A DNA stretch of 64,000 nucleotides from Sphingomonas abietis (GTDB lineage Bacteria; Pseudomonadota; Alphaproteobacteria; Sphingomonadales; Sphingomonadaceae), in contig NZ_CP115174.1 of the NCBI RefSeq assembly GCF_027625475.1, positions 3,073,001 through 3,137,000 on the forward strand. Direction: 5' to 3'. Shown piece after piece: positions 29,039 through 39,600 of the stretch. Made by a program: the position numbers and the translations under genes. A model generated the notes under the pieces. It made no database searches and was not told where the DNA came from. It saw only the letters and a list, made by a program, of their open reading frames with translations. Positions within the stretch are counted from its first letter, which is position 1; each line of letters opens with the position of its first letter.

Positions 29039-31989
29039 GCCGGTTCACTCCCCGGTGCCGGGCCTTCCTGGCGGCCATACCATTCGTCCAGCCGCATCAG
29101 CTGGTCATAGTCGCCATAGGGCGCGAGTTCGGGATGCAGCCGCGCCACGAACGGCTCCTCGCCGGTCAGCCATTTCGCCGCCGCCTCACGGAAGTTGCGG
29201 TAGGCGAGCGCAGTGAAATCGTCCGGATCGAGGCCAGATTTCTTGCCCGTCGCCGGCGACACGAAGCCGAGCCGGCCGTCCTTCTGCGCCAGCGACCAAT
29301 ATTCGAACGCCCCAGCCATGCCCTCGATCCCCTCGAACCCGCCTTTTTCGGCGATCAGGCCGAGCAGTCCGAGCTGCATCGCGAAGCCCGCTGCCACCTG
29401 CTTGGTGGCAGGCGGCTGGCCGGTCTTGTAGTCGATGATCGCGAGGCTGCCGTCGGCCAGCCGATCGATGCGATCGACCTTGCCGTAGAGCGTGATGCCC
29501 TCGAGGATCGCCTTGCCGAACTCCTCGGCGAGGATCGGCGTGCGCCCTTCCGCCATCAGCGCCAGCATCTGGTCGGCGATCCAGCCGATCGCCTCGCGCA
29601 GGCGCGGTGCCCACAGCGCGCGGAGCACCGGATGCGCCGCGATGCCGTCGAGCATCGCCTCGGCCCGCGCCGCAAGCTTCGAGGGATCGCAGCGATCCTC
29701 CTTCGCCCACGCCTCCAGCACCGCATGGACGGCATTGCCACGCCACGCCGGGCTGGGCTCGGCATCGACCGGATCGAGCCCGCTGAGCTTCAGCATCTCC
29801 TGCGCGTAAAAGGCATAGGGGTCCGCCTTCAATCGATCGAGCCGGGTCACCGCCAGCCTGTCGGGCCGGTCGGCGACCGGCGGCGACGGGCGCGGGCGAT
29901 CGGCCGGCAGGACATCGGCGGGACGATCGATCGCGGTCGTCCAGCGGCGATATTCCGGCGCACGGGCGATGCCGCCGGTCATCGCCTCCAGCCGCAGCCA
30001 GAAGCGCGAGGCGACGGCCGGCGCGCGGGCGTCTCGCCGGGCGCGGGTGACGAGGATCTTGGGCGAGCCCAGCACGCCGACGAAGTCATGCGCGGCCTGG
30101 CCGATGCGCCGTTCGAGCCCCGGCAGGCCGAGCGCCATGCGAACACGCGGAGAAAGCCACGGATCGGGGCTGGGCAAAGCCGGCCACACGCCCTCGTTGA
30201 GTCCCGCTGCGATCACCAGATCGGCGTGCTGGAGCCGTTGCTCGATCAAGCCCCAGATGAACACGCGCGGATGGCCGCCCTGCGGCGGGCGTACCGCGAT
30301 CTCGTCCATCAGCCGGGTGAGCAAAGGCGCCACGGCAGACGGCGCCAGCGCGCCCGGCCCGAGCGGCGCCGCCGCCTCGATCGCGGCCAGCAACTCGGCG
30401 GCGGCGCGCCCGGAGGGGCCTGCCCAAGCAGCATGGCCGGTCAGCACCGACGCCTGCTCGCGGAGCACCGCCAGCACATCCGACAGGGCGACATCACCGG
30501 CGAAAATCGCCTCCAGCGGCGCCAGCGCCTCGGCGACATCGCCCCACCACCCTTGAACGGCCTTGGTATCGCCGCGCAATTCACGCAGCCGCGTGCCAAT
30601 GCCCGCCAGCCCCGGCGCCGGACGCGGGCCACGCAGCCCGAGATCGAGCCGGCGCACCCCGTCCAGCCACGCCAGCCGCTCGTCACCGGCCTTGACCAGC
30701 GGATGCTTGAGCAGAGTCAGCAACTCCACCGGCGCGAAGCCGCTCGCCGCCACTTCGGCGAGCGCCGTGATCAAGGTGCCGGGCGGCGTCGCGGAGAGCG
30801 GCCGGCCGGCGGAATCGTCGGCCGCGATCCCCCAGCGTGCGAGATGCGCCGAGACCCGCCGCGCGAGCGCGCGATCGGGCGTGACCAGCGCAGCGGTGGC
30901 GCCGGGCTGCTCGATCCGGCGGCGGATGGCGATGGCGATCGCCTGCGCCTCCTCGGCCGGGGTCGCGCACTCGATCGCGCGGATGCCCGAGAGGCGGCGC
31001 TCGGCCGGCGGCAGTTCCTGCCACTTGCCGGTGAAGCGCGCCGGCGCCATCGCGTTGGCGACCGCCCGGCCGCGGACGGCAGGCGCGGCCGGCGCACCCC
31101 GCCCGCCCCAGCGCCACCGCCCGACCTCGCCGCGCGCGACGCCCATGCGGTGCAGCAACAGCTTGAGATGATATTGCGGATGGGTCTCGATGCCGCGCCC
31201 TTCCTCGTCGGGGCCGAGCGCGTCCCACTCCGCCTGCGGCATGGCGAGATCAAGCGCCGGGAGCAGCACCATGCCGCCCGGCAGCCGGGAAATGCTGCGC
31301 AGCAATCGGGCGACCGCAGGCGCCGTATCGCTGATCCCGGCCGCCACCACGAACGAGGCCGGCGCCCGCTCCGCCCACATCGCCGCCGCGCGATCGAGCA
31401 GGCGGTTGCGGCGTTCGCCCGGATCGAGCCGGCCCATCCGGGCCAGTTCCCCGGGCCAGCGCGCCAGCACCGCGACCAGCACGCCGAGCGCGCGCTGCCA
31501 ATGTTCGGAAAGCTCGGGCGCCACCTCCAGTTCGGCGAGCGCGCGCGTCGGCACCTCTTCCACCGCCATCTGGTCGAGCGTGCGGGCGAGCGCCTGTGCC
31601 AGCCGCACCGCTTCGGCAGCATCGATCGGTTCGCCCGCCTGGCGCCGCTCCTCCTCGATCAGACGGGCGAGCGTCATGCGGCGGACCATCGGATCGATCG
31701 CGGGCGGCACCGGCTCGGCGTCGGCGGGATCGAGCAACTGGCCCAGCGCCTCGTCGGGATCGAAGGCGCCGATCGCGACCAGTCGGGGCAGCAGCAGCCC
31801 GCCTTCGGCCCGGCGCACGAAGGCGTCGGTCATCGCACGGGCGGCGCGGTTGTTGGGGACGAGGATCAGCCCCCGGGCCAGCGCCATCGGATCGCCACCG
31901 GCCCGCGCGATCAGCCCATCGGCCAGCGCATCGGCGAACGGCCGGTGGGCCGGAACGGTGAAGACGGCGGGGCCGACGCCCTCAGCCAT
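29035..31989 (-). CDS. addB: Double-strand break repair protein AddB
   Basis: 984 residues from ATG 31989. A longer open frame upstream (to 32307) is antisense-like, Arg-rich and overlaps murU, so it is rejected. The N-terminus has 'LILVPNNRAARAMTDAFVRR', the alphaproteobacterial AddB start of an inactivated helicase domain, and the C-terminus has the PD-(D/E)XK nuclease 'LAIIDYKTGQPPATK'. The four Fe-S cysteines of Bacillus AddB are not visible, as is normal in this class. It forms the AddAB complex with the next gene. The start overlaps the murU stop by eight bases. Confidence 0.93.
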   Translation of the reverse strand: MAEGVGPAVFTVPAHRPFADALADGLIARAGGDPMALARGLILVPNNRAARAMTDAFVRRAEGGLLLPRLVAIGAFDPDEALGQLLDPADAEPVPPAIDPMVRRMTLARLIEEERRQAGEPIDAAEAVRLAQALARTLDQMAVEEVPTRALAELEVAPELSEHWQRALGVLVAVLARWPGELARMGRLDPGERRNRLLDRAAAMWAERAPASFVVAAGISDTAPAVARLLRSISRLPGGMVLLPALDLAMPQAEWDALGPDEEGRGIETHPQYHLKLLLHRMGVARGEVGRWRWGGRGAPAAPAVRGRAVANAMAPARFTGKWQELPPAERRLSGIRAIECATPAEEAQAIAIAIRRRIEQPGATAALVTPDRALARRVSAHLARWGIAADDSAGRPLSATPPGTLITALAEVAASGFAPVELLTLLKHPLVKAGDERLAWLDGVRRLDLGLRGPRPAPGLAGIGTRLRELRGDTKAVQGWWGDVAEALAPLEAIFAGDVALSDVLAVLREQASVLTGHAAWAGPSGRAAAELLAAIEAAAPLGPGALAPSAVAPLLTRLMDEIAVRPPQGGHPRVFIWGLIEQRLQHADLVIAAGLNEGVWPALPSPDPWLSPRVRMALGLPGLERRIGQAAHDFVGVLGSPKILVTRARRDARAPAVASRFWLRLEAMTGGIARAPEYRRWTTAIDRPADVLPADRPRPSPPVADRPDRLAVTRLDRLKADPYAFYAQEMLKLSGLDPVDAEPSPAWRGNAVHAVLEAWAKEDRCDPSKLAARAEAMLDGIAAHPVLRALWAPRLREAIGWIADQMLALMAEGRTPILAEEFGKAILEGITLYGKVDRIDRLADGSLAIIDYKTGQPPATKQVAAGFAMQLGLLGLIAEKGGFEGIEGMAGAFEYWSLAQKDGRLGFVSPATGKKSGLDPDDFTALAYRNFREAAAKWLTGEEPFVARLHPELAPYGDYDQLMRLDEWYGRQEGPAPGSEPA

Positions 31990-32749
31990 CCTTGAGCATA
32001 TCTTCGGCGATCGGGATCGCGGCGGGCGTGCCGACATCGCACCATAGGCCCTGATGGACCACGCCATAGGCGCGGCCGGCCGCGATCGCCCGGTCCCACA
32101 GCATACCGGTCGAGAAAGCGCCCTCCGGCGCATCCGCGAACAGGCGCGGCGACACCAGCTGCACGCCGGTATAGACGAAAGGCGCGACGCGGCGCGGCTC
32201 GCGGCGGCGAAGATGGCCCAGCGCATCCATGTGGAAATCGCCGCGGCCGCCATGGGCCGTCGCGCGCGCCAGCGGCACGACCAGCAGCAGCGCATCCATC
32301 GTCGCATCGTCCCAGCGGTTGGCGAGCAGCCGGAGCGTGTCGATCGGGCCGTCGACCCAGATATTGTCGGTGTTGATCGCGAAGAAGGGCCTGTCGCCGA
32401 GCAGCGGCAACGCCTTCACCACGCCGCCCCCAGTTTCGAGCAACTGCCCGCGCTCATCGGAGATGGCGACGTCGAGATCGGGGGTGTGGCGGCGGATATG
32501 CGCCTCGAGCGCATCGGCCAGATAATGGACGTTGATCACCACCCGCCGGATTCCACCGGCACGGACGTGATCGAGCACATGGTCGATGATCGCCTGGCCG
32601 CGCACTTCCACCAGCGGCTTGGGGCGCGTCGCGGTCAGCGGGCGCATCCGCTTGCCGAGGCCGGCCGCCAGCAGAATCGCGGTATTGGGCGCGCCCTGCA
32701 TGGAATGGGAAGCGGGGGGGAGCGCCATCGGCCCGACGGATGGGGTCAT
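31982..32749 (-). CDS. murU: N-acetylmuramate alpha-1-phosphate uridylyltransferase
   Basis: 255 residues from ATG 32749, which overlaps the amgK stop (ATGA); a longer frame to 32911 is rejected. The nucleotidyltransferase signature 'AILLAAGLGKRMRPLTATRPKPLVEV' is complete, followed by 'INTDNIWVDG' and 'LWCDVGTP'. Beside amgK this matches MurU of the anabolic cell-wall recycling route, which makes UDP-MurNAc from MurNAc-1-phosphate and bypasses the fosfomycin target MurA. Family plus neighbour make the call good, but the family itself is broad. Confidence 0.87.
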   Translation of the reverse strand: MTPSVGPMALPPASHSMQGAPNTAILLAAGLGKRMRPLTATRPKPLVEVRGQAIIDHVLDHVRAGGIRRVVINVHYLADALEAHIRRHTPDLDVAISDERGQLLETGGGVVKALPLLGDRPFFAINTDNIWVDGPIDTLRLLANRWDDATMDALLLVVPLARATAHGGRGDFHMDALGHLRRREPRRVAPFVYTGVQLVSPRLFADAPEGAFSTGMLWDRAIAAGRAYGVVHQGLWCDVGTPAAIPIAEDMLKDG

Positions 32750-33735
32750 GCCGGCTCGCCCGCCCAATAGGCGGCGCGCGCTTCGGCGGGCACATTGGCC
32801 GCAAACCACGCCGCCACTGGTGCCAGGGCAGGGTGCCGCAGATTGCGCTCCAGATAGCCCCACACGCGTGGCTGGTGCGCCAGATAGGTGCGCTTGCCGT
32901 CCCGCTTCCACAACCGCGTAAAGATGCCGAGAATCTTGGTGTTCCGCTGCGCGCCGAGGATTTCATAATCGGCGCGGAAGACGTCCATGTCCGCAATGCC
33001 GGCTTCCGCCGCATAGGCTGCCAGCATCTCCGCCTCCAGTTCAGGCGACACGTCGCGCCGCGCATCCTGGAGCAGCGAGACGAGATCATAAGCGGGGTGT
33101 CCCGCCAGCGCGTCCTGGAAATCGAGCAGCCCCAGCCGCCGCAGCCCCTCGCGATCGAGCAGCACGATATTATCGACATGATAGTCACGCAGCACCAGCA
33201 CCGGCGGCCGACGATCGGCGACACGCGGCAGCACCGCCTCCCACGCGCGTGCCCAACCGTCACGATCCACATCGAGGCCGAGCGCCGGCGCATACCATTC
33301 GGGAAACAGCCCGATCTCGCGGCGCAGCACCGCCATATCATAGGGCGGCAGCGTCGCGGGCACGGGCTGCTCGGCGAGCCGCGCCAGCAGCGTCACCGCA
33401 TCGCGATAGATCCGCGTCTCGTCGCCCTTGCCCGCGCGCAACAACGGCCCGACCAGGTCGTCGCCGAAATCCTCCAGCAGCAGCAGGCCGCCGGCCCGGT
33501 CCACGCCATAATTTTGTGGCGAGGACAGGCCGAGCGTCGCCAGATGATCGGCGATGGCGAGGAACGGCCCCATATCCTCATGCTCGGGCGGCGCATCCAT
33601 CAGCACGGCGGTGCGATCGGCATCGACGACGCGGAAATAGCGGCGGAACGAGGCATCGCCCGCCAATGGACGAATCTCCGCCCCTGCCCAGCCATGGGCG
33701 GCAAGGAAAGCGGGGGCGTGGGCGGGCGGAATCAT
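32746..33735 (-). CDS. amgK: N-acetylmuramate/N-acetylglucosamine kinase
   Basis: 329 residues from ATG 33735, chosen because it overlaps the tsaE stop as ATGA like the other junctions here; ATGs at 33747 and 33759 are alternatives. It belongs to the aminoglycoside phosphotransferase fold: 'VLVLRDYHVDNIVLLDREG' is the catalytic Brenner-type loop (with D and N), and 'LGLLDFQDALAGHPAYDLVSLLQD' is the DFG-like metal site. It phosphorylates the anomeric carbon of MurNAc for peptidoglycan recycling, feeding MurU. It is unlikely to be an antibiotic-resistance gene despite the fold. Confidence 0.88.
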   Translation of the reverse strand: MIPPAHAPAFLAAHGWAGAEIRPLAGDASFRRYFRVVDADRTAVLMDAPPEHEDMGPFLAIADHLATLGLSSPQNYGVDRAGGLLLLEDFGDDLVGPLLRAGKGDETRIYRDAVTLLARLAEQPVPATLPPYDMAVLRREIGLFPEWYAPALGLDVDRDGWARAWEAVLPRVADRRPPVLVLRDYHVDNIVLLDREGLRRLGLLDFQDALAGHPAYDLVSLLQDARRDVSPELEAEMLAAYAAEAGIADMDVFRADYEILGAQRNTKILGIFTRLWKRDGKRTYLAHQPRVWGYLERNLRHPALAPVAAWFAANVPAEARAAYWAGEPA

Positions 33736-34190
33736 CGGGGCGGCCATCGCCCTTCCCATGCCGCCGGCGCGGCCCAAGTCAAGCGCCGGCCGCCCGCCGC
33801 ATCGGGCTGGATCGTCAACCGGAGCGCCTGGGGCCACAGGCCGTCACCGAGCCGCTCGGGCCACTCGACCAGCAGGGCGCCATCCTCCAGCAGTTCGTCG
33901 AGGCCCAGTTCCACCGCATCGTCAGGATCATCGATCCGATAGAGATCGACATGCGCGACCGGCAACGATACCTCCGGCGGCGCATAAGGCTGGACGATCG
34001 CGAAGGTCGGGCTGGGCGCCTCTTCGGCCAACCCCAGCGCCGCCAGCGCACCGCGTGCGAGACTGGTCTTGCCGGCGCCCAGATCGCCGTACAGCGCGAC
34101 GACATCGCCCGTGCGCAGAAGCTTCCCAAGCTTACGACCCAGCGCCTCCGTCGCCGCAGCGTCAGGCAGTGGAATATGATCCTCACTCAT
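33732..34190 (-). CDS. tsaE: tRNA t6A biosynthesis ATPase TsaE
   Basis: 152 residues. Walker A is 'LYGDLGAGKTSLARG', with 'SPTFAIVQPY', 'VAHVDLYRI' and 'LLVEWPERLG', the standard TsaE (YjeE) signature. TsaE binds TsaB-TsaD and drives threonylcarbamoylation of A37 in ANN-decoding tRNAs, an essential step. Its start overlaps the stop of the DivL-like gene by four bases, and its stop overlaps amgK. Confidence 0.95.
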   Translation of the reverse strand: MSEDHIPLPDAAATEALGRKLGKLLRTGDVVALYGDLGAGKTSLARGALAALGLAEEAPSPTFAIVQPYAPPEVSLPVAHVDLYRIDDPDDAVELGLDELLEDGALLVEWPERLGDGLWPQALRLTIQPDAAGGRRLTWAAPAAWEGRWPPR

Positions 34191-36535
34191 GCCCGCACCC
34201 TGGGCAGGCGGATCGAGATGGTGGTGCCCTGCCCGCGCTCCGATTCCAGCCAGACCTGCCCACCATGCGCCTCGACATAATGGCGGGTCAGCGGCAGGCC
34301 GAGACCGATCGACCCTTCCCGCCGATCGCTGCGATCGCTGGTGCGGTGGAAAGGATCGAACAGCTTCTCGCGATCCTCCGCGGCGATGCCCGGACCATTG
34401 TCGGACACGATGATCGTGGCCTGCTCGACATCGCCCGAGGCGTGGAAGAAGATCCGGCCATGCTCCGGCGTGTAGTCGACGGCATTGCGCAGCACATTTT
34501 CCACCGCCTGCCGCAAGCGACGGACGTCGCCCGTCACCACGCCCGACGACGGCTCGATCGCGACGATCAGCTCGAGCTGCCGCTCGCGCGCCTGCTCGGA
34601 AAGCTCGTCGGCGACCCCCTTGCAGAGCGTTTCCAGCTCGATCGGCACATGCTCGAGATCGAGATGGCCGGCGGCACTGCGGGTGAGATCGAGCACCTCG
34701 TCGATCAATTGCCCGAGCTTGGCGGAGGCGCTCAGGATCGAGCGGACATAATCCTCGCCGCGTATCGTCAGCGGGCCGGCGAAGCCCGCCGCCAGCATCT
34801 CGGCGAAGCCGCCGATCGAGGTCAGCGGCGTCCGCAATTCGTAGCTCATCGTCGCCACGAACGCCGATTTGACGCGGTCGCCCTCTTCCAGCGCCGCCGC
34901 CCGATCGCGCAGCGCCTGTTCGGCACGGCGGCTATCGGTCACGTCGAGCAGGGTGAACAGCGCATTGCCATCCGGCAGCGGAACCGCGGCGAACTGGAAA
35001 TGCCGGCCATCGGCAAAGGCGATCCGCCCGGTGCGCCGCTGCCGCTCGATGGTAGCGAGCCGCACCAGCTCGCGGATCAGCCCGGCGCGCGCCGGGTTGG
35101 CCAGGCGCGGCGCCACCATCCCGACGAACGCATCGACACGCGGGTGCCGGGCCAATTCCTCCTCGGTCAGCTCCCACACGTCCGCGAAGCGATTATTCCA
35201 CAGATGCAGGCGGCCATCGGCGGCGAACACCCCGACCGCCTCGTTCATATTGTTGAACGTGGCGGTTCGCACCCGCAGCAGGGTATCGGCCTCCGAACGC
35301 AACCGCACCTGCTCGGTGCGATCCTCGAAGATCATCAGCATCCCGCCATCCGGCAAGGGCTGCGCGACGACGCGCAAATGGGTGCCGGCGGGCAATTGCC
35401 ACGCCTCCTCCTGCGCCTCTTCGGAGAGGAACCAGCGCCGCCGCTCGCGCTTCCAACCCGGAAAGTCCCGGCTTTCGGGCAGGCGATCGGCCTCCCGCAT
35501 CCGTTCCAGCACGCGATCGAACTCGGGCCGATCGGCCAGCCATTCCGGCAGCATCGCGAACAGCCGCAGGAAGGCCGAATTGGAGAAGACCAGATGCCGA
35601 TCCGCCCCGAACTGGGCGACACCCGCCGACAGCCGATCGAGCATGTCGCGCTGGGCATCGGCGAAACGGACCAGATCCTGCCTGGCCTGCTCCACCTCTT
35701 CGACATCGATCGCATAGCCGGCAATGCCGGTGACGCCGAGCGGCACATCGACCACCCGCAGGGTACGCCGTTCGCCGCCGATCGTGGCCGGCACGGTGCG
35801 CACCGACATCTCGCCTTCGTCGCGCGCCGCAGCAGCGGTGGCGATCGGGCTGCCCGGCCCCTGCCCCTCGATCAATTCGAGCCCGCGCTCGATCACGTCA
35901 TGGGCATTTTCGCCGTCGACCGCCCGCGTATAGGCCGAATTGACCAGGCTCAGCCGCAGATCGGGGCTGCGATGCCACATCGGGATCGGTGCGGCCTCGA
36001 TCAGGCCGGCGAGCGCATCCAGCGCGCCGGCCAACCGATCGCGTTCGGTCTCCAGCCGCCGTATCTCCTGCTCGCTTTCGGTCGCGTCGAACAGCCAGAG
36101 CAGCGCCGCCCCTTCGCCAAGCGACGCTGCCGCCGGGCGCCCCCGGACCATCAGCACCTTGCCGGCGCCGACCGGGCGCAGCGCCCGCACGAAACTGGCG
36201 CCACCGCGCTGCGTCGCCTCGACATCGCGCGCCAAGGCCGCCGCATCATCGGGATCGAGCCGGGCCGAGATATCGCCAAGCACCCGCGGCGCACGTTCGA
36301 GCCCGAACCAATCGGCCACCCGCTCATGCGCCCGCATCCTGCCATCGGAGGCGACGAGGATGGGCAGCGCCGGCGCGCCCGTCAGCATCATCCGCAATCG
36401 CGCAAGCTCGGCGATGCTGGCCCTGGCCGCATGATGCCGCCGCCAGCCAAGCGTCACCGTCACCACGGCGGCGGCCAGCCACATCGCCAGGATCAGCCCG
36501 GCCAGCGTCGCGTGCAGGGGATCGAGGGTGATCAC
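34187..36535 (-). CDS. divL: DivL-like PAS kinase homologue with Tyr in place of the phospho-His
   Basis: 782 residues. One N-terminal membrane helix (about 8-31) is followed by several PAS-type domains (about 45-530), a HisKA-like dimerisation domain and an HATPase domain. Where a histidine kinase has the phospho-acceptor His, this protein has Tyr: 'FVATMSYELRTPLTSIGG', Y565, codon 34841-34843. The ATP site appears complete (N-box 'ENVLRNAVDYTPEHG', 'VSDNGPGI', 'GSIGLGLPLTRHYVEAHGG'). This is the trait of Caulobacter DivL (769 residues, Tyr550), which acts as an allosteric regulator of the cell-cycle kinase CckA. The gene order with tsaE, amgK, murU and addBA also fits. Orthology is inferred from domains, length and context. 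Confidence 0.85.
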   Translation of the reverse strand: MITLDPLHATLAGLILAMWLAAAVVTVTLGWRRHHAARASIAELARLRMMLTGAPALPILVASDGRMRAHERVADWFGLERAPRVLGDISARLDPDDAAALARDVEATQRGGASFVRALRPVGAGKVLMVRGRPAAASLGEGAALLWLFDATESEQEIRRLETERDRLAGALDALAGLIEAAPIPMWHRSPDLRLSLVNSAYTRAVDGENAHDVIERGLELIEGQGPGSPIATAAAARDEGEMSVRTVPATIGGERRTLRVVDVPLGVTGIAGYAIDVEEVEQARQDLVRFADAQRDMLDRLSAGVAQFGADRHLVFSNSAFLRLFAMLPEWLADRPEFDRVLERMREADRLPESRDFPGWKRERRRWFLSEEAQEEAWQLPAGTHLRVVAQPLPDGGMLMIFEDRTEQVRLRSEADTLLRVRTATFNNMNEAVGVFAADGRLHLWNNRFADVWELTEEELARHPRVDAFVGMVAPRLANPARAGLIRELVRLATIERQRRTGRIAFADGRHFQFAAVPLPDGNALFTLLDVTDSRRAEQALRDRAAALEEGDRVKSAFVATMSYELRTPLTSIGGFAEMLAAGFAGPLTIRGEDYVRSILSASAKLGQLIDEVLDLTRSAAGHLDLEHVPIELETLCKGVADELSEQARERQLELIVAIEPSSGVVTGDVRRLRQAVENVLRNAVDYTPEHGRIFFHASGDVEQATIIVSDNGPGIAAEDREKLFDPFHRTSDRSDRREGSIGLGLPLTRHYVEAHGGQVWLESERGQGTTISIRLPRVRA

Positions 36536-36630
36536 CTCAAGCCAATTCCCGAAATCTGCTCGCCTGCCATCATCCTGGCCTGTCTACGGCGAGCGGGGGG
36601 TAAGCGAAAGCTTCTCGGTGATTCCAGAAC

Positions 36631-36660
36631 GAAAAAGGCGGCGGGATCGCTCCCGCCGCC
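36631..36660 (-). terminator. Rho-independent terminator of the TonB receptor gene
   Basis: Perfect 10-base stem (GGCGGCGGGA at 36637-36646, TCCCGCCGCC at 36651-36660) with a TCGC loop. Read on the minus strand, the stem is followed by five T residues (36632-36636). It ends the receptor transcript 39 bases after its stop and so separates the receptor from divL. Confidence 0.85.
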
Positions 36661-36698
36661 AATCTGACGAGCCGCCCTGCAACAGGCCGGATCAGGAT

Positions 36699-39600
36699 TT
36701 ACATGTTGATTTTGAAGCCAGCATAGAAGAATCGGCCGATATTGTCATAGATCGAGCTACCGTCGCCAACGCCCAGACCGCCATAAGGCGGCAGCCTGTC
36801 GGTGAGATTGTCGACACCAACATAGAATTGGTAGTTCTTTCCGACATTATAGCTGACCTTGACGTCATGATACCACGACACCGGATATTTTTTGGCAAGA
36901 TTATATTCCGGCTCCTGCGGATCTTCGCCATTGAGCGAGTAATAGTTCGCATAATCGCCAAGATACATGTGACCGATAAAATGCAGATTATAGTGCAGCG
37001 AAATCGCGCCATGCTGGTAGTCAAAATTGCCCACGGCCTCCCACTTCGGATCGCCGAGATTGCTCAACTGGCGGCTGACGCGGTTCGGGTCGGTGACGTC
37101 GAGATAATTGTCACGACGCAATACCAGCGCGCCATTTGCCTGGACACCCAGCGTATCGCCATTCCCGAAATGGTGGGTATAGGCCATGTTCACATCGATA
37201 CCCGCCGTCTTCTGACGCGCGAAGTTCACCGGGCCGGCAAGAACCGCCGGATCCTGGAACAGATGCGTCGTCGGATCACGAAACACGAGCGAGCAATAGG
37301 GATTGCTGAGCGACGAGCTGTCATAGCAATTGTCCACGATCTGCTGCGCATCGATAGTTGCGATGAGCTTGTTCACGGTGATCTTGTAATAATCAATCGA
37401 CACCGAGAAGCCAGGCAGCCAGCGCGGCGTGACGATCCCACCAATGGTGTAAGAGTCGGATGTTTCCGGCTTCAGATTGGGATTGCCGCCCTGAAGATAG
37501 GACAAGGTCGCATCGCGAGACGGCTGGTTGATGAAGCCCTCGCCGATCCCCGCCGCCGTACAATTCGCGTCACGGGTTGCAGCACCGGTATTGCGATTCT
37601 GTGCATCGCATGGATCGGAGATAGAACCGAAATTCTGCGATGGCGTCGAGTACAGATCCGACTGTGTCGGCGTGCGGATCGATCGCGCATAATTAAACCG
37701 GATCTTGATGTCCTGGGTGGGCGCATAGACCGCCCCACCATTATAGGACCAGACCGATCCGGCTGTGTTGTAATGCGAGAAACGCCCCGCACCGTTGATC
37801 GACAGCTCCTTCATGAAGGGCTTGTCCTTCACGATCGGAAGACTGATCTCCGCGAAGACCTCCTTCGAATTCAACGCTGGCGGATCGAAATCCTGAAGCG
37901 CATTGAGGAAGGTCGCGCCCGACTTCGTCAGCGCATCCCAGCCCGAAAACGCCGTTTCGCGACGATATTCGGCACCGATGTTGAACGCGAGCGAACCCCC
38001 GCCCCACGTCGTGAACCAATGCGAGAAATCGCCACCCAGATTGGCCGTGACGTCGAGCTCTGACGCACGCTGCCGGTTGTAGGAGGTGGTGTTGATGTAT
38101 TTCAGCGCAGCTGGCGTCAGCGTCGCATTGTGCGCGCCGAACAGGCTGATCGGGACGCAGGAAGGATCGTCATTGGTCGGATCGGCGTCGGCGTTGATAC
38201 CACAGACAATCTGCCCGGAAGCATTCCGAACCGCATCAATCGCATTATAGAAACCGGCATAGTTCTGGCCATCCTGCGTATAGAGCAGCAGGTTGTTCAG
38301 CGACTTGGTGCTGCCATGGAACTCGCCATAGTTTGCGGCCACCTCATAGTGCCACGTGTCCATGAAGTTACCACGGACACCAGCGACGACACGGTAGGTA
38401 TCGCGCTTCTCAAGCTCGCCACGGCCGCCGAAATCGACGTTAAAGCGGCTGATGGCGATCGATCCGGTCGCCGGATTCGCGCAACGACCGATCGATTGCA
38501 ACGTGGCAAGTGCCTGGCTCGTCACGAACGGATTGTCGCAGGCGATGGACAAGCCTTGCACGAAGCTGGGCTGCCCTTCCTGATTGGCGCGGACCCGGAC
38601 ATATTTCGCTTCCACGAACGGCGTGAACGCATCCGACACGTCATAATGGGCCAGCAGGTTGACCGAGAGGCGCGTCAACTTCGGATCGAGCTGCCCGGTA
38701 TTCTCCAGCGTCGAACCAAGGCCACCGACGGTGTTGGAGCTACCGCCAGCGGTGATGTCCCGAAAATCAAGAGTGGGGTTGCTCATGATCAGGCTACCGT
38801 CCTGCTGGAACATGTAGCGCTGCGCGTAACCACTCGCACGGCAACGGCTGAGATCGTTGCGAGACGCCGCATTACAAACTGCGGTCAGCGTACTGCCATC
38901 CGAGATGCTGCCATTGCGAACACCGGTATAATAGCCAAAATCCGATATTCCGTCGGAGAGATTGGCGACTTTGCTCAAATCTTCCTGTCGATTCAGCTGA
39001 TTGCGGCCACTATACGCACCGGTCATGCTGTCACGGTCGGTGTTGTAAATGGCGTTGGAGCGCGAATATTCGACTGCGCCGGCGATGTTGCCGCGGCCTT
39101 CCGAAAAATTTTTGCCGTAGACGACGCTGCCATAATAGCTGCCGCGATCGCCACGGCTGGAGATGCCGCCCTGGCCCGAGACCTTGAGGCCATCGAAATT
39201 CTGCTTGAGGACGAAGTTCACCACACCTGCAATCGCGTCGGTGCCGTACACAGCCGAGCTACCGCCAGTGATGATATCGACCCGCTCGAGCAGATCGTCT
39301 GGGATGGTGTTGGTATCGACCAGATAGTCACCGGGCGACGACGTGACGTGGCGCCGGCCATCGACCAGCACCAGCGTGCGGGACGTACCGAGCCCGCGCA
39401 GATCGAGGAAGTTCACGCCCGACGTGCCGATGAATCGGGTCGAGTTCGCTTGGCTGAACGTGCCGCGCAGCGCGGGCAGATCATTCAGCGCATCGCCGAG
39501 GCTGAGATTTCCGGTCGCCAGCAGGGTCGCGGCGCTGATTGACGTCACAGGCACCGGCGAGGACAGGTTCGGCTGGCGGATATTGGTGCCCGTGACGATG

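Noticed and set aside
31990..32307. An N-terminal extension of addB
   Set aside because: It overlaps murU on the same strand and is Arg/Trp-rich; the AddB N-terminal motif starts at ATG 31989.
32746..33735. Reading amgK as an aminoglycoside-resistance gene
   Set aside because: The phosphotransferase fold is shared, but the tight pairing with murU indicates MurNAc recycling.
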